This document shows, piece after piece, positions 27,001 through 39,403 of a stretch of DNA of 64,000 bases. Source of the stretch: Hevea brasiliensis. Taxonomy: Eukaryota > Streptophyta > Magnoliopsida > Malpighiales > Euphorbiaceae. Numbering within the stretch: the stretch's first letter is position 1; each line of letters starts with the position of its first letter. The stretch lies in contig NC_079510.1 in assembly GCF_030052815.1 (NCBI RefSeq), forward strand, positions 43,676,725-43,740,724, written 5' to 3'. The notes beneath the pieces are model-generated. The model worked only from the letters and a program-made list of their open reading frames with translations. It ran no database searches and was not told where the DNA came from. Both the position numbers and the translations under genes were made by a program.

Positions 27001-28197
27001 TGAATAGATTAATTTTTATTATTTTTTAATTTATTTGACATACATCAATACAATAATAAATAAAGTAAAAAAAAAAAACCTTATGGTGATTTTGAAGGAA
27101 TATTATTAATATTTATAGATTTTAAATATGAGAAATATATTTAAAATTAAATGTTTAAATTTTAAAAATATTTTTTATTGAATAATTATTTAAATATATT
27201 CATTAATATAATTTTTTAAAATTAATTTACTCTTTAATATGTAATAATTTTTCGATAAAAGAGATTGTGGCACATGTTAGGTGGCATATTCTTGTAAAAC
27301 CATATATATATATATATATATATACATATATACACCATGCGAATGCATTAAATTTATGGCATGAAATTATATAGTTTCTAGTAAAAATTGAATGGTATTG
27401 GGAGGGCTCTGTCTGTAGCAGCAGCAAGATGAGGATGTGAAGGAGACAACAAGAAGTGTCATAATTAAACAAGGAAAGGGCAGAAAGGCATAACCTCTTG
27501 TTTATTTGCAGCATAGATAAGCAAAGGTACATACACAAATCTGCAATTGACGTGAAGACTGTTACGCTTAGTTCAATTATCTGAACTTACAATATCACAC
27601 TATTAGGTCTGTTTGGATAGAATTTTTTTTTTTTTTCACCATTCCTTCAACTTTGTTTGTGACCAATTCCAATTTGAATTTGTGATTCAAAGTAGGAAAA
27701 AGTGATAGAAGTTTAACATGATCATTTAAAATTCACCACTATTAAAATTGAGCCTTGCAGAATTTTGGTGATCGATGCACCATTTTCCTGAGATACACTG
27801 AGATCCTCTGCTGTTTTCACACTTCAAGTTGATAACGCTGAACGCTGTTATAGTTCATAAAATCAACAGAGAGGAAGAACTATAATTTGATTTTCGATTA
27901 TTAACAGATACTTTTCACATGAGCAGGTCATCAAGTAGGGGTGTGCTTTAGGGTAGCTTCACAACTCCAGAAGTCACTAGGAACATGAAAATGTAAATTG
28001 GCAGAACCCACCGAAAGAAAAACATCAAGATTCTTTTACCTGTAAATGGACAGCAAAAACCAACATTAGATCAACCTAATAACTAGAGTTGAAGCCTAAA
28101 ACAGCGCTGATAAAATGGAAAAAACAATGAAACACTAGATGAAGTTTCATATCAGAAATATAACATTGAAACTTGCAGGTATTGTCATCCTAAAACT
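24081..28197. other. Gene-free AT-rich intergenic DNA
   Basis: I find no coding gene, RNA gene or complete transposon. It holds many A/T runs and a TA run at 27301-27326. A phrase AGGTCTGTTTGGAT near 27604 looks like a MITE terminus, but no partner end was found. Confidence 0.55.
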
Positions 28198-28708
28198 CTA
28201 ATTACAAGCCCAATTTTGATCCAGTAACAATCTAGAAGTAGAAGGAGAAACTTTGGCGTTCACACCAATTACCAATCTTGTAATAAATTCAGCAAGTACC
28301 GAACAAATAGTAATAGAGGGAAAGAAACAAGAAAAAGTACCAGAAGAACAAAATTGTCCCTCCGTTTTATCGACACTCCACTCTCCTGTCTCTCGTAGCT
28401 TCTTCTCCACCGGTCCCTCAAATGCACACCAGAATTCAGCAACAGACCCTTAAAAATAGTGTCCCTATCCCTCTGCTCCGAGCCCCTAATTATCATTAAA
28501 GGGGAAAAAGAGAGGCACCCCACAAAGAGATTAAAAGCATAATCACATAAAATTATACAAATGTTTGAAAGCATCCATAGGAAATGCAATCAGAAAAGAG
28601 TATGCAAACAAAACAGTGAAATCCAAATAAGAAAAACTACTTGGTTTACAACTTAGAATGAAGAAAATGAAGTGAGATAGAAGAACAAACATGGGTTCAG
28701 AATCGCGA
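28198..28708 (-). other. Probable 3' UTR or downstream flank of the small gene
   Basis: This stretch follows the stop at 28709 on the - strand. It has short unrelated frames but nothing recognisable. It is denser in G and C than the spacer to its left, which fits transcribed sequence, but that is inference only. Confidence 0.3.
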
Positions 28709-28960
28709 TTAACTGCCGGCGCCAACGGCACATTCAATCTGGAAAAGGGTGAGGCGCTGTTGGAGTTTGGATTGGCGGCGTTTCGTTCTGGTTTTTGATT
28801 TAGTAGTGGGAATTGGAGGCTTGTTTTTGTTATTGTGAGAAGGAGTGGTGTTGGAGTGTGGAGGTGGAGAGCCGTCAATATTGCTGGAAAAAGAAGCAAA
28901 AACCAGTTGCCTGCTCACACAACGGCAGGATAAGCAAGCCATGGCGAGCCTCACTTTCAT
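28709..28960 (-). CDS. Small basic protein of unknown function (83 aa)
   Basis: A single-exon frame of 83 residues beginning MKVRLAMACLSC; a second in-frame ATG six codons on could be the real start (MACLSCRCVSRQ). The N-terminal part is Cys- and hydrophobic-rich. The middle is Pro/Ser/Asn-rich (PPPHSNTTPSHNNKNKPPIP). The C-terminal part is strongly basic and helical (TKRRQSKLQQRLTLFQIE). I do not recognise a family. Favouring a real gene: better base composition than the surroundings, biased amino-acid use, an ATG in good context (GCCATGGC), and position in the gap between two confirmed genes on the same strand. It could be plastid-targeted; that is a guess from the basic, hydroxylated N-terminal half. 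Confidence 0.45.
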   Translation of the reverse strand: MKVRLAMACLSCRCVSRQLVFASFSSNIDGSPPPHSNTTPSHNNKNKPPIPTTKSKTRTKRRQSKLQQRLTLFQIECAVGAGS

Positions 28961-29379
28961 TGGAAAAGAAATGTGTCAATAATTAACATTGACAAGTATT
29001 AGTTGTTGACGACAGGTCGTTCCACGTCATATATTTAATATTTTAATTACTAATTTATTTTTTTTTCAAAAAACTACACATTGATTTATAATTATATTAT
29101 TATAAAATGCTGTTCTTAGCTTAGTTTATAAATAAAGTCTAAAAACAATTTAAACAGTAAGTTTATATTAAAATGTTTAAAATTAAATTTTAATATTTTC
29201 TTTCATATATATAAAAAAAAGTTGTAAAAGGGCTTGCATCCTAACAAATACAAAATTATAATATGACGTGTTAATCACCCGAATGTAACTTGTATGGATG
29301 CATGAACTCAAGTGATTGTACAAAAGGAGTCAAAACTGATGAGTTTATATGCATCATACACAATCAGCATATCATCTCA
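28961..29379. other. Short AT-rich spacer
   Basis: Separates the small gene from the 3' end of the ARM-repeat gene. Nothing recognisable. Confidence 0.6.
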
Positions 29380-30753
29380 TCATGTAGGCAAAGCCCTCAG
29401 CAAATGCAATGCTCGCTTCCATTGCGGCCTCTGGGATAGAATAATCTTCCTCAGAGCTGAAACTGCTCCAGCAGCTATAATTGCTGAATGATTTTCACTG
29501 TCCATGCTCAGATTATAGAGGACTGACATTGCCGCTTCAATAGCCCTCTCACTTCCTCCTTCTATTAGCTCCACCAATGGAAATATTCCCCCGGCAGAAG
29601 AAACGGCTCTAGTAGCATCTACCACCCCCTCTGAAATTATTCTGTTGAGTTCTACTACTGCAGCTTCCTGCACTTCAGGAGAGAGAGTGGATTTAATCTG
29701 CTCTATTAATCTTGGGATGGTCTCGTAAAGAGTCACTTCCGTGTTGATTGGGTTATCAAATTCTAGGCTAGGACCATTAGTAGAGCTGAGTTTCACTAGG
29801 CAAGCAGCAACCCAATCCTTGTAATGAAAAGGGATGTTTGACTTCAGGATTTTACGCAGCAATTTTGTGAAATGGGTGGAATTTATGGTGCAACAAAATT
29901 GATCTGAATCAAGAAGCTTTGTGAGTAACCGAGATGCTGCAGATACTGCAAGACCGGCTTCTTCAACTTGAAGGGCATATACTTCTGGCTGCTGATTTTC
30001 AATATCAAAATCTATTTCTGCCACAAATTAAAACACGCAGTATATGATACCTCTGACACTATATATGATACATCTGAAACAGCAGAGGCAATACAAAAAA
30101 AAAAAAAAAAGCCCATACATAAAATCTAATAAAGAAATGTAATGAACGAAATAATGAAGCAAGTCACAACAAAAAAAAAAAAAAGCCATTAATTTCAGTT
30201 CTTATATCTTCTACATCAGTTACAAAGTAATTTACCAGTGTTTCAAAACCAGAAGTGAACAGCTGGTTGAAGCTGGTAACCAACCCATAGTCCAAACAAC
30301 CTAGGCTCATCTTCAGTCTACCCACAGAATCATCCAGTTCAGTAACACCAAAAAAGTCAAACATATTAGCACTTCTCCATGAAAGAAAGCCCCCAGGCAA
30401 TGGATGTCTTTTGTTTATATGGTAATAATAAATATCATTTTTACCAGAGCAATTTATAATTTTCCTTCTAAAATGAATGCAAGTAGAATTCACATGTTCT
30501 TTCTTCCCAAGTCTCAAAATACCATAAAGCATCTAAACATTCATCCCAATCACGATTAGATCTCAAATCAAGTTATCTATCACTCTATGAAAAAGGTTGA
30601 TAAAAAAATTTGCCAAAAATTACTAATTCTAAAAGAAGAAAACTAGATCTAGAATAAAAGAAAAACATAAGGTATGATTGGGATTTCTGAAAAAAAAAAT
30701 CTCCAATTAAGAATATTGTATCCCATTCTTTTTTCAATTCTAAATTGCAGTTT

Positions 30754-30794
<41 letters not shown>

Positions 30795-33700
30795 ATTTCA
30801 TCATATGAATGATTCCAATGTTAACCCTAGTTGAAACCCAATACTTAACCCTCACACTTCTGTAGTTCTGTTATGAAAATGAAGTTGGCTTTTAAACAAT
30901 GGTACCAATGATTATGACTAAGATTTAAAGCTCCGTTTGTTTCACAAAAAATATTTTCTTGGAAAACATTTTCTGCATATTTTGGCGTTTGAGGCATTCA
31001 AGAAAATTGGTCAATGAAAAATATTTTCTTGATCAAAGGAAAAAACTAAGTCATTTTTAAAAAAAATGACTACCATTTTTTCAAGAGAGAAAGTCATTTT
31101 TTATTTTCTAAATTTTAATAATCTAATTAAAATGTCAACACACTTATACAAGCATGAAATAAACACATATCATTAGTTTAAAATTGTAGCCAAACAACGA
31201 AAAATATTTTCATATAAAATATTTTTTTGTAAATATTTTTCATATACAAGTTATTTTCCGTAAAACAAATGGAGCCTAATTTTAAAAAAGTCATGTGCAG
31301 CATCAAGTTAACAACATGTTCAGTTTCTTTCATCCCCAACCTGATACGAAGTTAAGAGAATCACACTCCAAAAGCTAACCGTTAAGGTTGGAGAGCCAAG
31401 TCCATATATGACCTATATTGAAATCCCATACTTTCAACATGGGACACAAGTTTCCTTGCAATGGGATTATATCATTCCACCACGCTCCGCAATCCCAATG
31501 CCCATGCAAGCTGGTTTGTGCTAGTTTAGTCTAGCCCTGGGTGAACACTGTTATTCCAGCATCACCATCTGTGCCACGCCGCATGATTACAACTAGGAGG
31601 AATAGTGGATGGCTCTGATACCATTGATACAAACTTAGGAGAACCACACCCCAAAAGCTAGCTATTGAGGTTGGAGAGCCCAAGTCCATAAAAGCCCCAT
31701 ATTGAAATCCCACACTTGCAATGGGATTGTAACACAACCCCAATTTCAACTCCAGCAATCAAGTATTAAACAACGTAAATTTATAAAATTTGGCTCTTAA
31801 GAGAATCAGGTGCTGTACCACTCAATACTTTTTGTTGGAAAACAGCATCCAGACCAGATTCAATATTTGCTGAGATGATCATGTCCATGCTTCCATCAAT
31901 AATTGCCAAAAACTCAAGGATAGAAGCCGCTTTTCTTTTCAAATTTGAGGACGAGTGCTTCAGCATCTCAACAAGGCGAACTATGATGAAGGCATCCAGC
32001 ACATCTTGTCTGCAATAGTTGCAAGTTGTGCAGAAGGTCAAAGCAAATTTCACTGTGTTGATTTATCATATAAGTCCTAAAATATAATGCATCACTAATC
32101 CAATAAAAAACTTGGCTCTGACATATGAATAAACTGAAAATTATTTATAGAAATATAAAATCCTACAATTAGTTGGCATACTGCAGATATATTTCTAAGG
32201 TTGGCCTGCTGTTATACGATTTTTGCCAAATTTCATTATTACCACCAAGAACAGATGGGTATAGGTAAATGATATGGTTATATTCTTTTACACAAGCCCT
32301 ACCAACAAATGGCTGTTATTCTCCATTTATGAGCAAAGTTAAAATCATAAACACAAATCATTATGAGCAAAGTAGGCCTTGAGATCTATAGCTGGTAACT
32401 ACTAACAGCAAGCTTCAAGGATGTAATCAAGCGAGGACCATGACACCAATTATCCTATTAGACAACAAAAACAATGTACTATGTAAAGCACATCAGGAGG
32501 CTGGAAGTTGTCACAGGTAGAACACTTCGTAGTATTATATGGTCAAGCTGCAATAATTGGTAAGGGAGGAAAAATAAGGTTATTGTAATTTTTTTTTTTT
32601 AATTATCTAATCATAAAACATTTTGGCAAGCAACACAAGTATTTGAGTGAATTCTATGATTGAAGGTAGCCAAAAGTTGTTAACATGCAACGAATCACTC
32701 AACAATAAGTAAAGGGACATTGCCAATGTGTAAATATTCCACATCATCGAATATACCCGCAAGCCTGCCTGGGATCTAACATTCATACAGGCTTGTGTTC
32801 TGTTAGCCACTTATGCCAAAAATCAATGAGCATGCATTATGATTATACTCATTTTACAGCAATGAACGATATTAATCAGCAGAATAAAATAATATTCGCA
32901 AAAAGTAGCAAGAAAAACAATAAATCTGACACTGGGGAAAAATGTAAATAAAAGAAGACTACCTCGTATTTATTATAGACATTGGCATTTCATCATTTTT
33001 TGTAGTTAATCCAGTGGAAGCATCCATGTCTATTGCTGAATCTGACTCCCTTTTAGATCCATTTACTGGTCCATTATAAAACTGGAGTACATCACCATAC
33101 CTGGTAAGCTTTGGCATATATACACTGCAACATATGCTGGAACAAACCGCTGACTTACCATTGATTTCATTTCATTGCTAGGGTCTAAGATTCGATCTAG
33201 TAAATTCAAGGCCTGCATTGAAGCATTTTCTATCATCAAATACTAAATCAGAATCATCATTTATAACTTTGAGGGAAAAGCAAACCAAAAACAAATAAAA
33301 TATAATATAACCTTTTCCATCATAATTTCAGAGGTCTCTGAGTTCTTTAAGATGTTAATCAATGAAGACATAACACCTTCAGCTTCAATTGTTTGGCAGA
33401 CACCATTGCTGCATGAAACAATTATAAGCAAAATATTTTAAGCAGTATCACATCAAGAACGCAAGAGCTAAGTAATCTTACCTTGACAACTTGTTTCAAA
33501 AAAAAAAAAAAAATCTTAACTTGACAACTTACACAGATAATTTAATGCATATTTAAATTAATGAATATTTATGCAGTATTTATAAGCATATTCATTTGAT
33601 AATTCAAAATCTAGTAGTCCTGAAGCAGCCACTATCATGTTCATATTTCCAACTGGATTTAAACCAATGTAGAAGTAAGCCATAACTTAAAAAAAATTTG

Positions 33701-35138
33701 GCCATGGCCAAAACACGATTGAACTAGCAATTGCTCAGCGACTCTTGACCTTGTAATTTGGACAAACTGACAGTAATGCTAGAAAACAAAAATAGAACTT
33801 CAGATACAAAGATAGAGATTTGAAGCAAGGGAACTAACTGTACCTGGCAGACAATCTCTCCAAAGCGCCAATAACAGCAAGTCTGATAGCATTACTCTTA
33901 TGATCTAAAAGCCGAACTAAATGTTTGATTGCTCCAGCTTCCTTGAATGAATTTCTCATATGTTCATTAATAGATGCATCAGCAATTGAATTTGCAGCTC
34001 TGGATAAGGCCAACTCATCTTCAAGTTCAAGTATTAGAACTAATCTAGCCACACCATCCATCCAAGGCAAAAGTGTAAATTGACAATTAGTAGATATTTC
34101 ATTTTGAGATGATTTTGCATCTTCCACTTCTATAGCCCCAGAACGTGCAAGAAATTGTTGCTTAGACCGTCCAATTATTGCTTTCACCTTTGCTTGCTCC
34201 ATATTTGCATCCTTGCCATCAAAATTTAATCCAAGAAGCAACTCAGAAGCACCGAACCTGGAAGGGCCCCTAGAGGTACGTTCAATCATTGTACCATCAG
34301 GTAAACTAGGCCATGAATGCAATGCAGGAGTAAATGACCTATAAGCAGCAGCACCAATCAGTGGGACAGGAACCAGACCTTCCTCTATGACAAGGATTCT
34401 ATAATATTCATTCTTAGCAAGTTCCACAAGGGCATTTCTTGCTTCCTTCCTAATGACCTTGTACTCATCTTCAATATCAGCTTTTAAGAACTCTGCCTGC
34501 AGCAACATAAAGGAGATTAGGGTTAGAATACAGCCTGCAAGCATCAAATATAGGCTACAATGGGATTCCTGTTAAAAAAAATGAATTGTTCCATATAATT
34601 TTGTATGAACATGATTTCTTCACAAATTCATTCTGAACTGAAAAAAAAAAGGTAGGAAATAGCAAATACTGAACCTAACTAATAACCCATATAAACTTCA
34701 GAAAGTGCAGATATCTTGTTTGATGATGCAAACTCTTAGTAAGCAGCATTATGAGGAAGCAATTATTCAGAACTTGTGGAAAATAAGGCACAATCAAACC
34801 AAAATGAACTTTATCAGAAAAAATGTCTCGGAGAACTCCCAATAAAAGTACCATGATGCAATGTTGGAGCATTGTGCTTTACTTCTGGGGGAACACATAA
34901 GACCAGTTCAAGTTGAACAAAATTAAACCAGTCAAAGGTGACTATGAAACACGCCCATACTACATCAGCTTAAAAAACTTCCATGCATTTTTATTTTGCC
35001 AACTCAGTGAGCACCACTTATTTTAATAAGAATGTACATCAAAAAAAGGAGGAACAAAACAAACTCACAGAGACAACTTCGGAGTAAGCAACCGCCTCCT
35101 ACTGGCCATTGGCGGATGTAGGTTATAAAATGGAGAGA

Positions 35139-35205
<67 letters not shown>

Positions 35206-37392
35206 TGTCTAAGTTAACCACTGATAAATTTAATTATTGAACCCTCATTTTGATAAAAAGTTAAAATTAGTTAAACGAAATAGCATGCTGTGTATCCACA
35301 AGTTTATTTACTTTTAAAATTTGCACTCATTCTACTTGTTGCCAACTGTGAAACAAGCTTTTTCAGTAATGAATTTTACCAACACAAAATTGTGTAACTG
35401 CATATGTTATCAATGATAAACGAATGTTTAGTTACTTATATAGAGAGAGGTATTTGATAATATTAATAATTATGTAATTCTTAATAGTTTCAAGGTATTA
35501 AACCTCATCAAGTTCAATTGTAAGATATTAATATTATATTTTTGACATTTTTAGTGGTATTTTATTATTTATTTTTTAATATGTTGACTCACAAAAAAAT
35601 TCTGGATCCTCCACTGCTACTGGCCCTCATTAAATCAAGTAAGACCGGAAAATGCTTGGCCAAAAAGGCTAAGCTCTCAAGTATGAGTCATTTGGTAACT
35701 GGAGAATAAATCATGTACTTTTCTTTCATGGGATGGAGTGTCAAACAGGTCACAATGCAGAAACTTCAACCAGGAAAAAAAAAAAAAAAGATCAAGTTCT
35801 TTTAAACCCTTCCACAGTCCAAGAAAAAAAGAATAAGAAGTTCATTCATAGCCACATGAGAACCTTGCCCACTTCCTTCAATTTTTTACCTCAACTATAA
35901 GCTTTTGTTATCATATTTTCAAATGACAAGGACATGCACTATTAAATTCAACTTTGAAATAATCCAGTCTGATTAAAAATATGAAGGAATTCTCACCAAC
36001 TTAGGAATAACACCTGCTTCAACCATACTGCTATGGTTAGAGTGAGTCAATGCCAAATTTGCCAGAACACCTCCTGCTGCTTCCTTCACTTTTATGTCCT
36101 CATCCTCCAGGGACTTAATGAGCAATGGCAAGATATCATTGTTTGCAATCTTCACTCTGAAATTCTCATCTACAGACAAGTTCCACAAAGTACATATACT
36201 TTGTTCCTTTACCTGCAGAAACAAACTCATATCCACCTCAATTTTCCAACACCAAAAATCATGTGGAGAAAATTTCAAACGTAGCTTCCTATACCTCAGA
36301 TGTCAAGCAAGGTTGACTTAGCAAACCAGTTATCTCTTCTATTGCTCCAGATTCTGCTACCACATCTCTGTATAGATTAATTGAAGATATTGATCGTAGA
36401 AGGCCAGCAGCTGCTTCAAGTGTAGAATTGGTCTCTGAATTGAGAAGATTTATGGTGAGATTGATGCATCCCTGAAACTGCATGATGTTATCAATGTACT
36501 TCTTTCCTCCCAGCGAATATTTCCATAGCGCCACTATTGCCTGTTCTCTATCAAGTGGATCATTGTCTAACCCAAGCATCCGAACAAACAAGGCCACATA
36601 ACTGTCGCCAAAACTAGATGAAGATGAGCTATGGTTTCTTTCCTCAATTTTCTGAAATTAGAGACAACAAGATGAATTACTTTGCATCTTAAATAGTTTA
36701 ACATTTGTGGACCACCAAATATAAGGAACAAAGAAACAAAATAAGCATAATTTTCTTTGCACCAACTAGTAAAGTGTTGGCATTGCATCAAGAACACAAA
36801 TTTCAACTAAGAGATATGCTAAAAAAAAAATTAATAATTAATAACACAATACAGACCCATGTTCGGTTTCTTCAAAGGTTCTTAAAAGTGGTACCCATAC
36901 ACACAGATTCCACAAAATGAAACCACCAATTGACAGTTTGACACAGCACAGAATTCAGAGATATGCCTTCAATTATCATAAGTGAGTAAACTCATAAGTA
37001 AATCCATCAATATATTATGTCTACAAAACAACGTAATTAACCCATTAATTAGAAAATCATTTCCAACCAACATAACGCGTCGCAAATAGCAATAAGGAAA
37101 AGTAAATAGCCAAACTCGAAACGGAAAACAGATTGAGGATTACTCTATCTTGTTGTGGAGTGGCACCACCATCACTGCAGACCCTTGCAAGCACTCGACG
37201 GAAAGAGTATGATTTGAGCTTGAAATTAGCATTGTTGCTAGTATTATGAAAATGGGTAGTACTATAAGAAGCGACTGAATGTTTTCTTGTTATGGGTCTA
37301 ACTGTTGTAGTAACTTCTATGTGGGTGCTTCGTGGAGGGTGTTGGAGATAGGACTTGGGATTGAAGTGAGTTGGGATCGTTGCGGCCATCAT
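29380..37392 (-). CDS. Armadillo-repeat protein, probably plastid-targeted
   Basis: I join nine exons: 37392-37144, 36651-36295, 36212-35997, 34496-33844, 33408-33312, 33212-33159, 33081-32963, 32009-31819 and 30017-29380. Phase holds throughout and the product is 857 residues. The start may be either of two adjacent ATGs (37392 or 37389). The first 83 residues are Ser/Thr/Arg/His-rich and poor in acids, as in a plastid transit peptide. ARM/HEAT-like helices follow: residues about 90-275 (AAGLLRSISSINL, EAAGGVLANLALTHSNHSS), about 440-490 (AIRLAVIGALERLSARYS), and the C-terminal 270 (VVELNRIISEGV, AAMSVLYNLSMDS). I think it is the orthologue of Arabidopsis At1g23180 (ARM repeat superfamily), whose function is not known to me. 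Exon 7 has several possible acceptors; I chose the one giving a 77-bp intron. The last intron carries two transposons. Confidence 0.88.
30930..31275. mobile_element. MITE in the last intron of the ARM gene
   Basis: The ends are inverted repeats: GCTCCGTTTGTTTCAC at the left and, on the other strand, GCTCCATTTGTTTTAC at the right. The similarity continues inward as runs of AAAATATTTTC type. The element is about 346 bp, non-coding and AT-rich, consistent with a non-autonomous hAT-like MITE. The flanks (GATTTAAA and CTAATTTT) are similar but do not form a clean target duplication. Confidence 0.6.
31342..31734 (-). mobile_element. Complete TRIM (miniature LTR retrotransposon)
   Basis: Two diverged direct repeats, 31342-31474 and 31625-31734, both start TGATAC and end CA. 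They share blocks such as AAAGCTA, GGTTGGAGAGCC, AAGTCCATA, ATTGAAATCCCA and AATGGGATT. On the - strand the right repeat is followed, one base later, by TGGTATCAGAGC (31623-31612), the primer-binding site complementary to initiator tRNA-Met. The pentamer CAACC flanks the element on both sides (31337-31341 and 31735-31739). The whole unit is 393 bp and has no coding capacity. It sits in the last intron of the ARM gene, in the same orientation as the gene. The left repeat carries about 23 extra bases relative to the right one. Confidence 0.9.
35136..35203. repeat. Compound GT/GA microsatellite
   Basis: About 13 GT units run directly into about 20 GA units, within intron 3 of the ARM gene. Confidence 0.95.
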
Positions 37393-38387
37393 TTCTTGGC
37401 TAAAACAATGAAATATGATCAATCAATTCAAAAGAGGCGGAGCTTGAAATAGGGGCCTGGGGATTTTTCCCTCTTCTGTGGAGGCACAGAGCAGTCCTTT
37501 CCGCCGGAAACTGATGAATTCTTTTTTCTAACAAAATTTTAAAGCTTTTTCCTTTTTTCCGAAATTTGTATCTTTTCTTTTTAAAGATATTTTGGAATTC
37601 ACAAGAGGCATTGTGATCTGTTTGGATAATAATATTAATAATTTTTTTTAATAATTTAATATATCATTGGAAAGTCGACCCAAAAGAACTATGTGGAAGA
37701 TTTTGGAACTTTTATCTATTCATTTCAAAAACGATTTTTTCAGAAAAATAATTTTTATGTAATTCATTTAATATAAATCCAATCTCATATAAAAATAAAT
37801 TTAATAAATTTTATATAAAAATTTATGTAAAATTAATTAAAAAATATATAATAAATATATAAATAAAAATATAAATATTTAATTTAATATTATTAATTAA
37901 TAATTACATGCGTTCAAATTTTTTATAGTTATCCCTATTTTTATAATGTTTTATTGAATTAATAATATTTACTCTTATATAAATATAATATTTTTATCAA
38001 AATTATAATGATCTATTTCTTTATTATTTTTTTCAATTTTTACATCAAACAATTTTTTCTTGATTATAGAAGAAAACTCTTATTTTTATGTAATGATTAA
38101 ATTTAATTTATAATGTTATACATTTTAAATTGAAAATATTTTATTGGAAGTTTATGGGCAAATTCTCTAGACCAAATTATTTGTGATTGAAAAGAGGGGG
38201 AAAAAAAATAAAAAGAAAAATTGTCCCTGTTAGAAGAAAGAAGATCATAAGCTAAAGCAAACATTTTGTGGCCTTGAATGCACTAAAATATTTGGAGTTT
38301 CTGTTACCCTTCTTTTGGGAGCCCATTAGCCATGGAAGATGAAACTGAACACTAAAATAAAAAGATAAGAAAGCACAGATAGAGAAC
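37393..38387. promoter_or_regulatory. Shared divergent promoter region (ARM gene / NdhL)
   Basis: The ARM gene starts at 37392 on the - strand and NdhL at 38388 on the + strand, so about 1 kb separates their start codons. The middle is very AT-rich. A GATAAG (I-box-like word, often found in light-regulated promoters) lies at about 38363, and a seven-codon upstream ORF at 38332-38355 (ATG to TAA) precedes the NdhL start, if transcription begins that far up. No clear TATA box can be singled out. Confidence 0.35.
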
Positions 38388-39403
38388 ATGAGCTGCTCTT
38401 TCAGCTTGCAAATCCCCAAGGCTTTGCCTTCTCCCTCTCCTCAGTGCAAAAAATCCCCTCTCCACATTACATCCAGATACAAACCAGCCCTCTCTGCCAA
38501 GCTTGATAAGGTAGAGTTTTTATTCTCTTTTATTTAATTATAAAGTTTCGCTAGTAATTTTGAACAATCGCACAACTCTTTTTGGTCACAGCAGAAAGTT
38601 ACAAGCATATGGAGAAAGCCTGAACACTATAATGATGTGAAGAAGTTCAGCATGGCAATTCAACTTGGTGCACTTTTTGCCACTGTAAGATGGAGAATTT
38701 GATTTTCTCTTTAATCATTTATTTTTCTGTGTTTCTTTGTCTTGCCATGAATCCCAGTTTCTTGAGATTGGAGAATAATTCTATCAGGTTGAGCAACCAG
38801 CATTTGCAGTTACTGGAGTGAATAATGAGGAGGATTTGACATGGGTTTTGATACAATTGGCAATAGTTGCTTTCTGGTATTTCCTTATTATGCCAGTGAG
38901 TGAATTCCATCATAATTTCTATTCTTTCTTTTGTAAAATCTCATCCTTTTTTTTACCCTGAATTTAATGTGATAATATTATGGTAATTGGCAGCCTATTA
39001 TCATGAATTGGCTTAGGGTAAGATGGTACAGGAGAAAGCTTTTTGAGATGTACTTACAGTTCATGTTTGTCTTCATTTTCTTCCCAGGGTAATTTTGCCT
39101 CTCTTATCAAGAATATCCAAGGAAGAAACCACCCCATAAAATTAAATTGAGTTCTGTTGTAAAGATTCTTGATTTACATCCAGAAAAATAAAGAGGAAAA
39201 ACTTTTTACTACTTGTAATATTTGACAAACAATTGATCTTTTCTACCTTGTGCAGGATACTACTTTGGGCACCATTTCTGAACTTCAGGAAATTTCCAAG
39301 GGATCCATCCTTGAAGTACCCATGGTCTACGCCTGAAAATCCTTCACAAGTCAAAAATGCATTTAGCAAGTACCCTTATGCTACTCCTGAAGATTATGAC
39401 TGA
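38388..39403 (+). CDS. ndhL: NAD(P)H-quinone oxidoreductase subunit L, chloroplastic (NdhL)
   Basis: Nuclear-encoded subunit of the chloroplast NADH dehydrogenase-like complex (CRR23 in Arabidopsis), in thylakoid subcomplex A, needed for cyclic electron flow around photosystem I. Five exons are 38388-38510, 38595-38684, 38788-38895, 38994-39088 and 39256-39403, with GT-AG introns in phase and 187 residues. The first 40 or so residues are a Ser/Pro/Lys-rich transit peptide (MSCSFSLQIPKALPSPSP). Hydrophobic spans follow in exons 2-3 (FSMAIQLGALFAT; VLIQLAIVAFWYFLIMPPII) and exons 4-5 (MFVFIFFPGILLWAPFL). The C-terminus, FRKFPRDPSLKYPWSTP and YPYATPEDYD, is the conserved signature by which I recognise the family. 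No sign of damage. Confidence 0.93.

Noticed and set aside
27604..27780. MITE suggested by GGTCTGTTTGGAT
   Set aside because: No matching inverted end found nearby.
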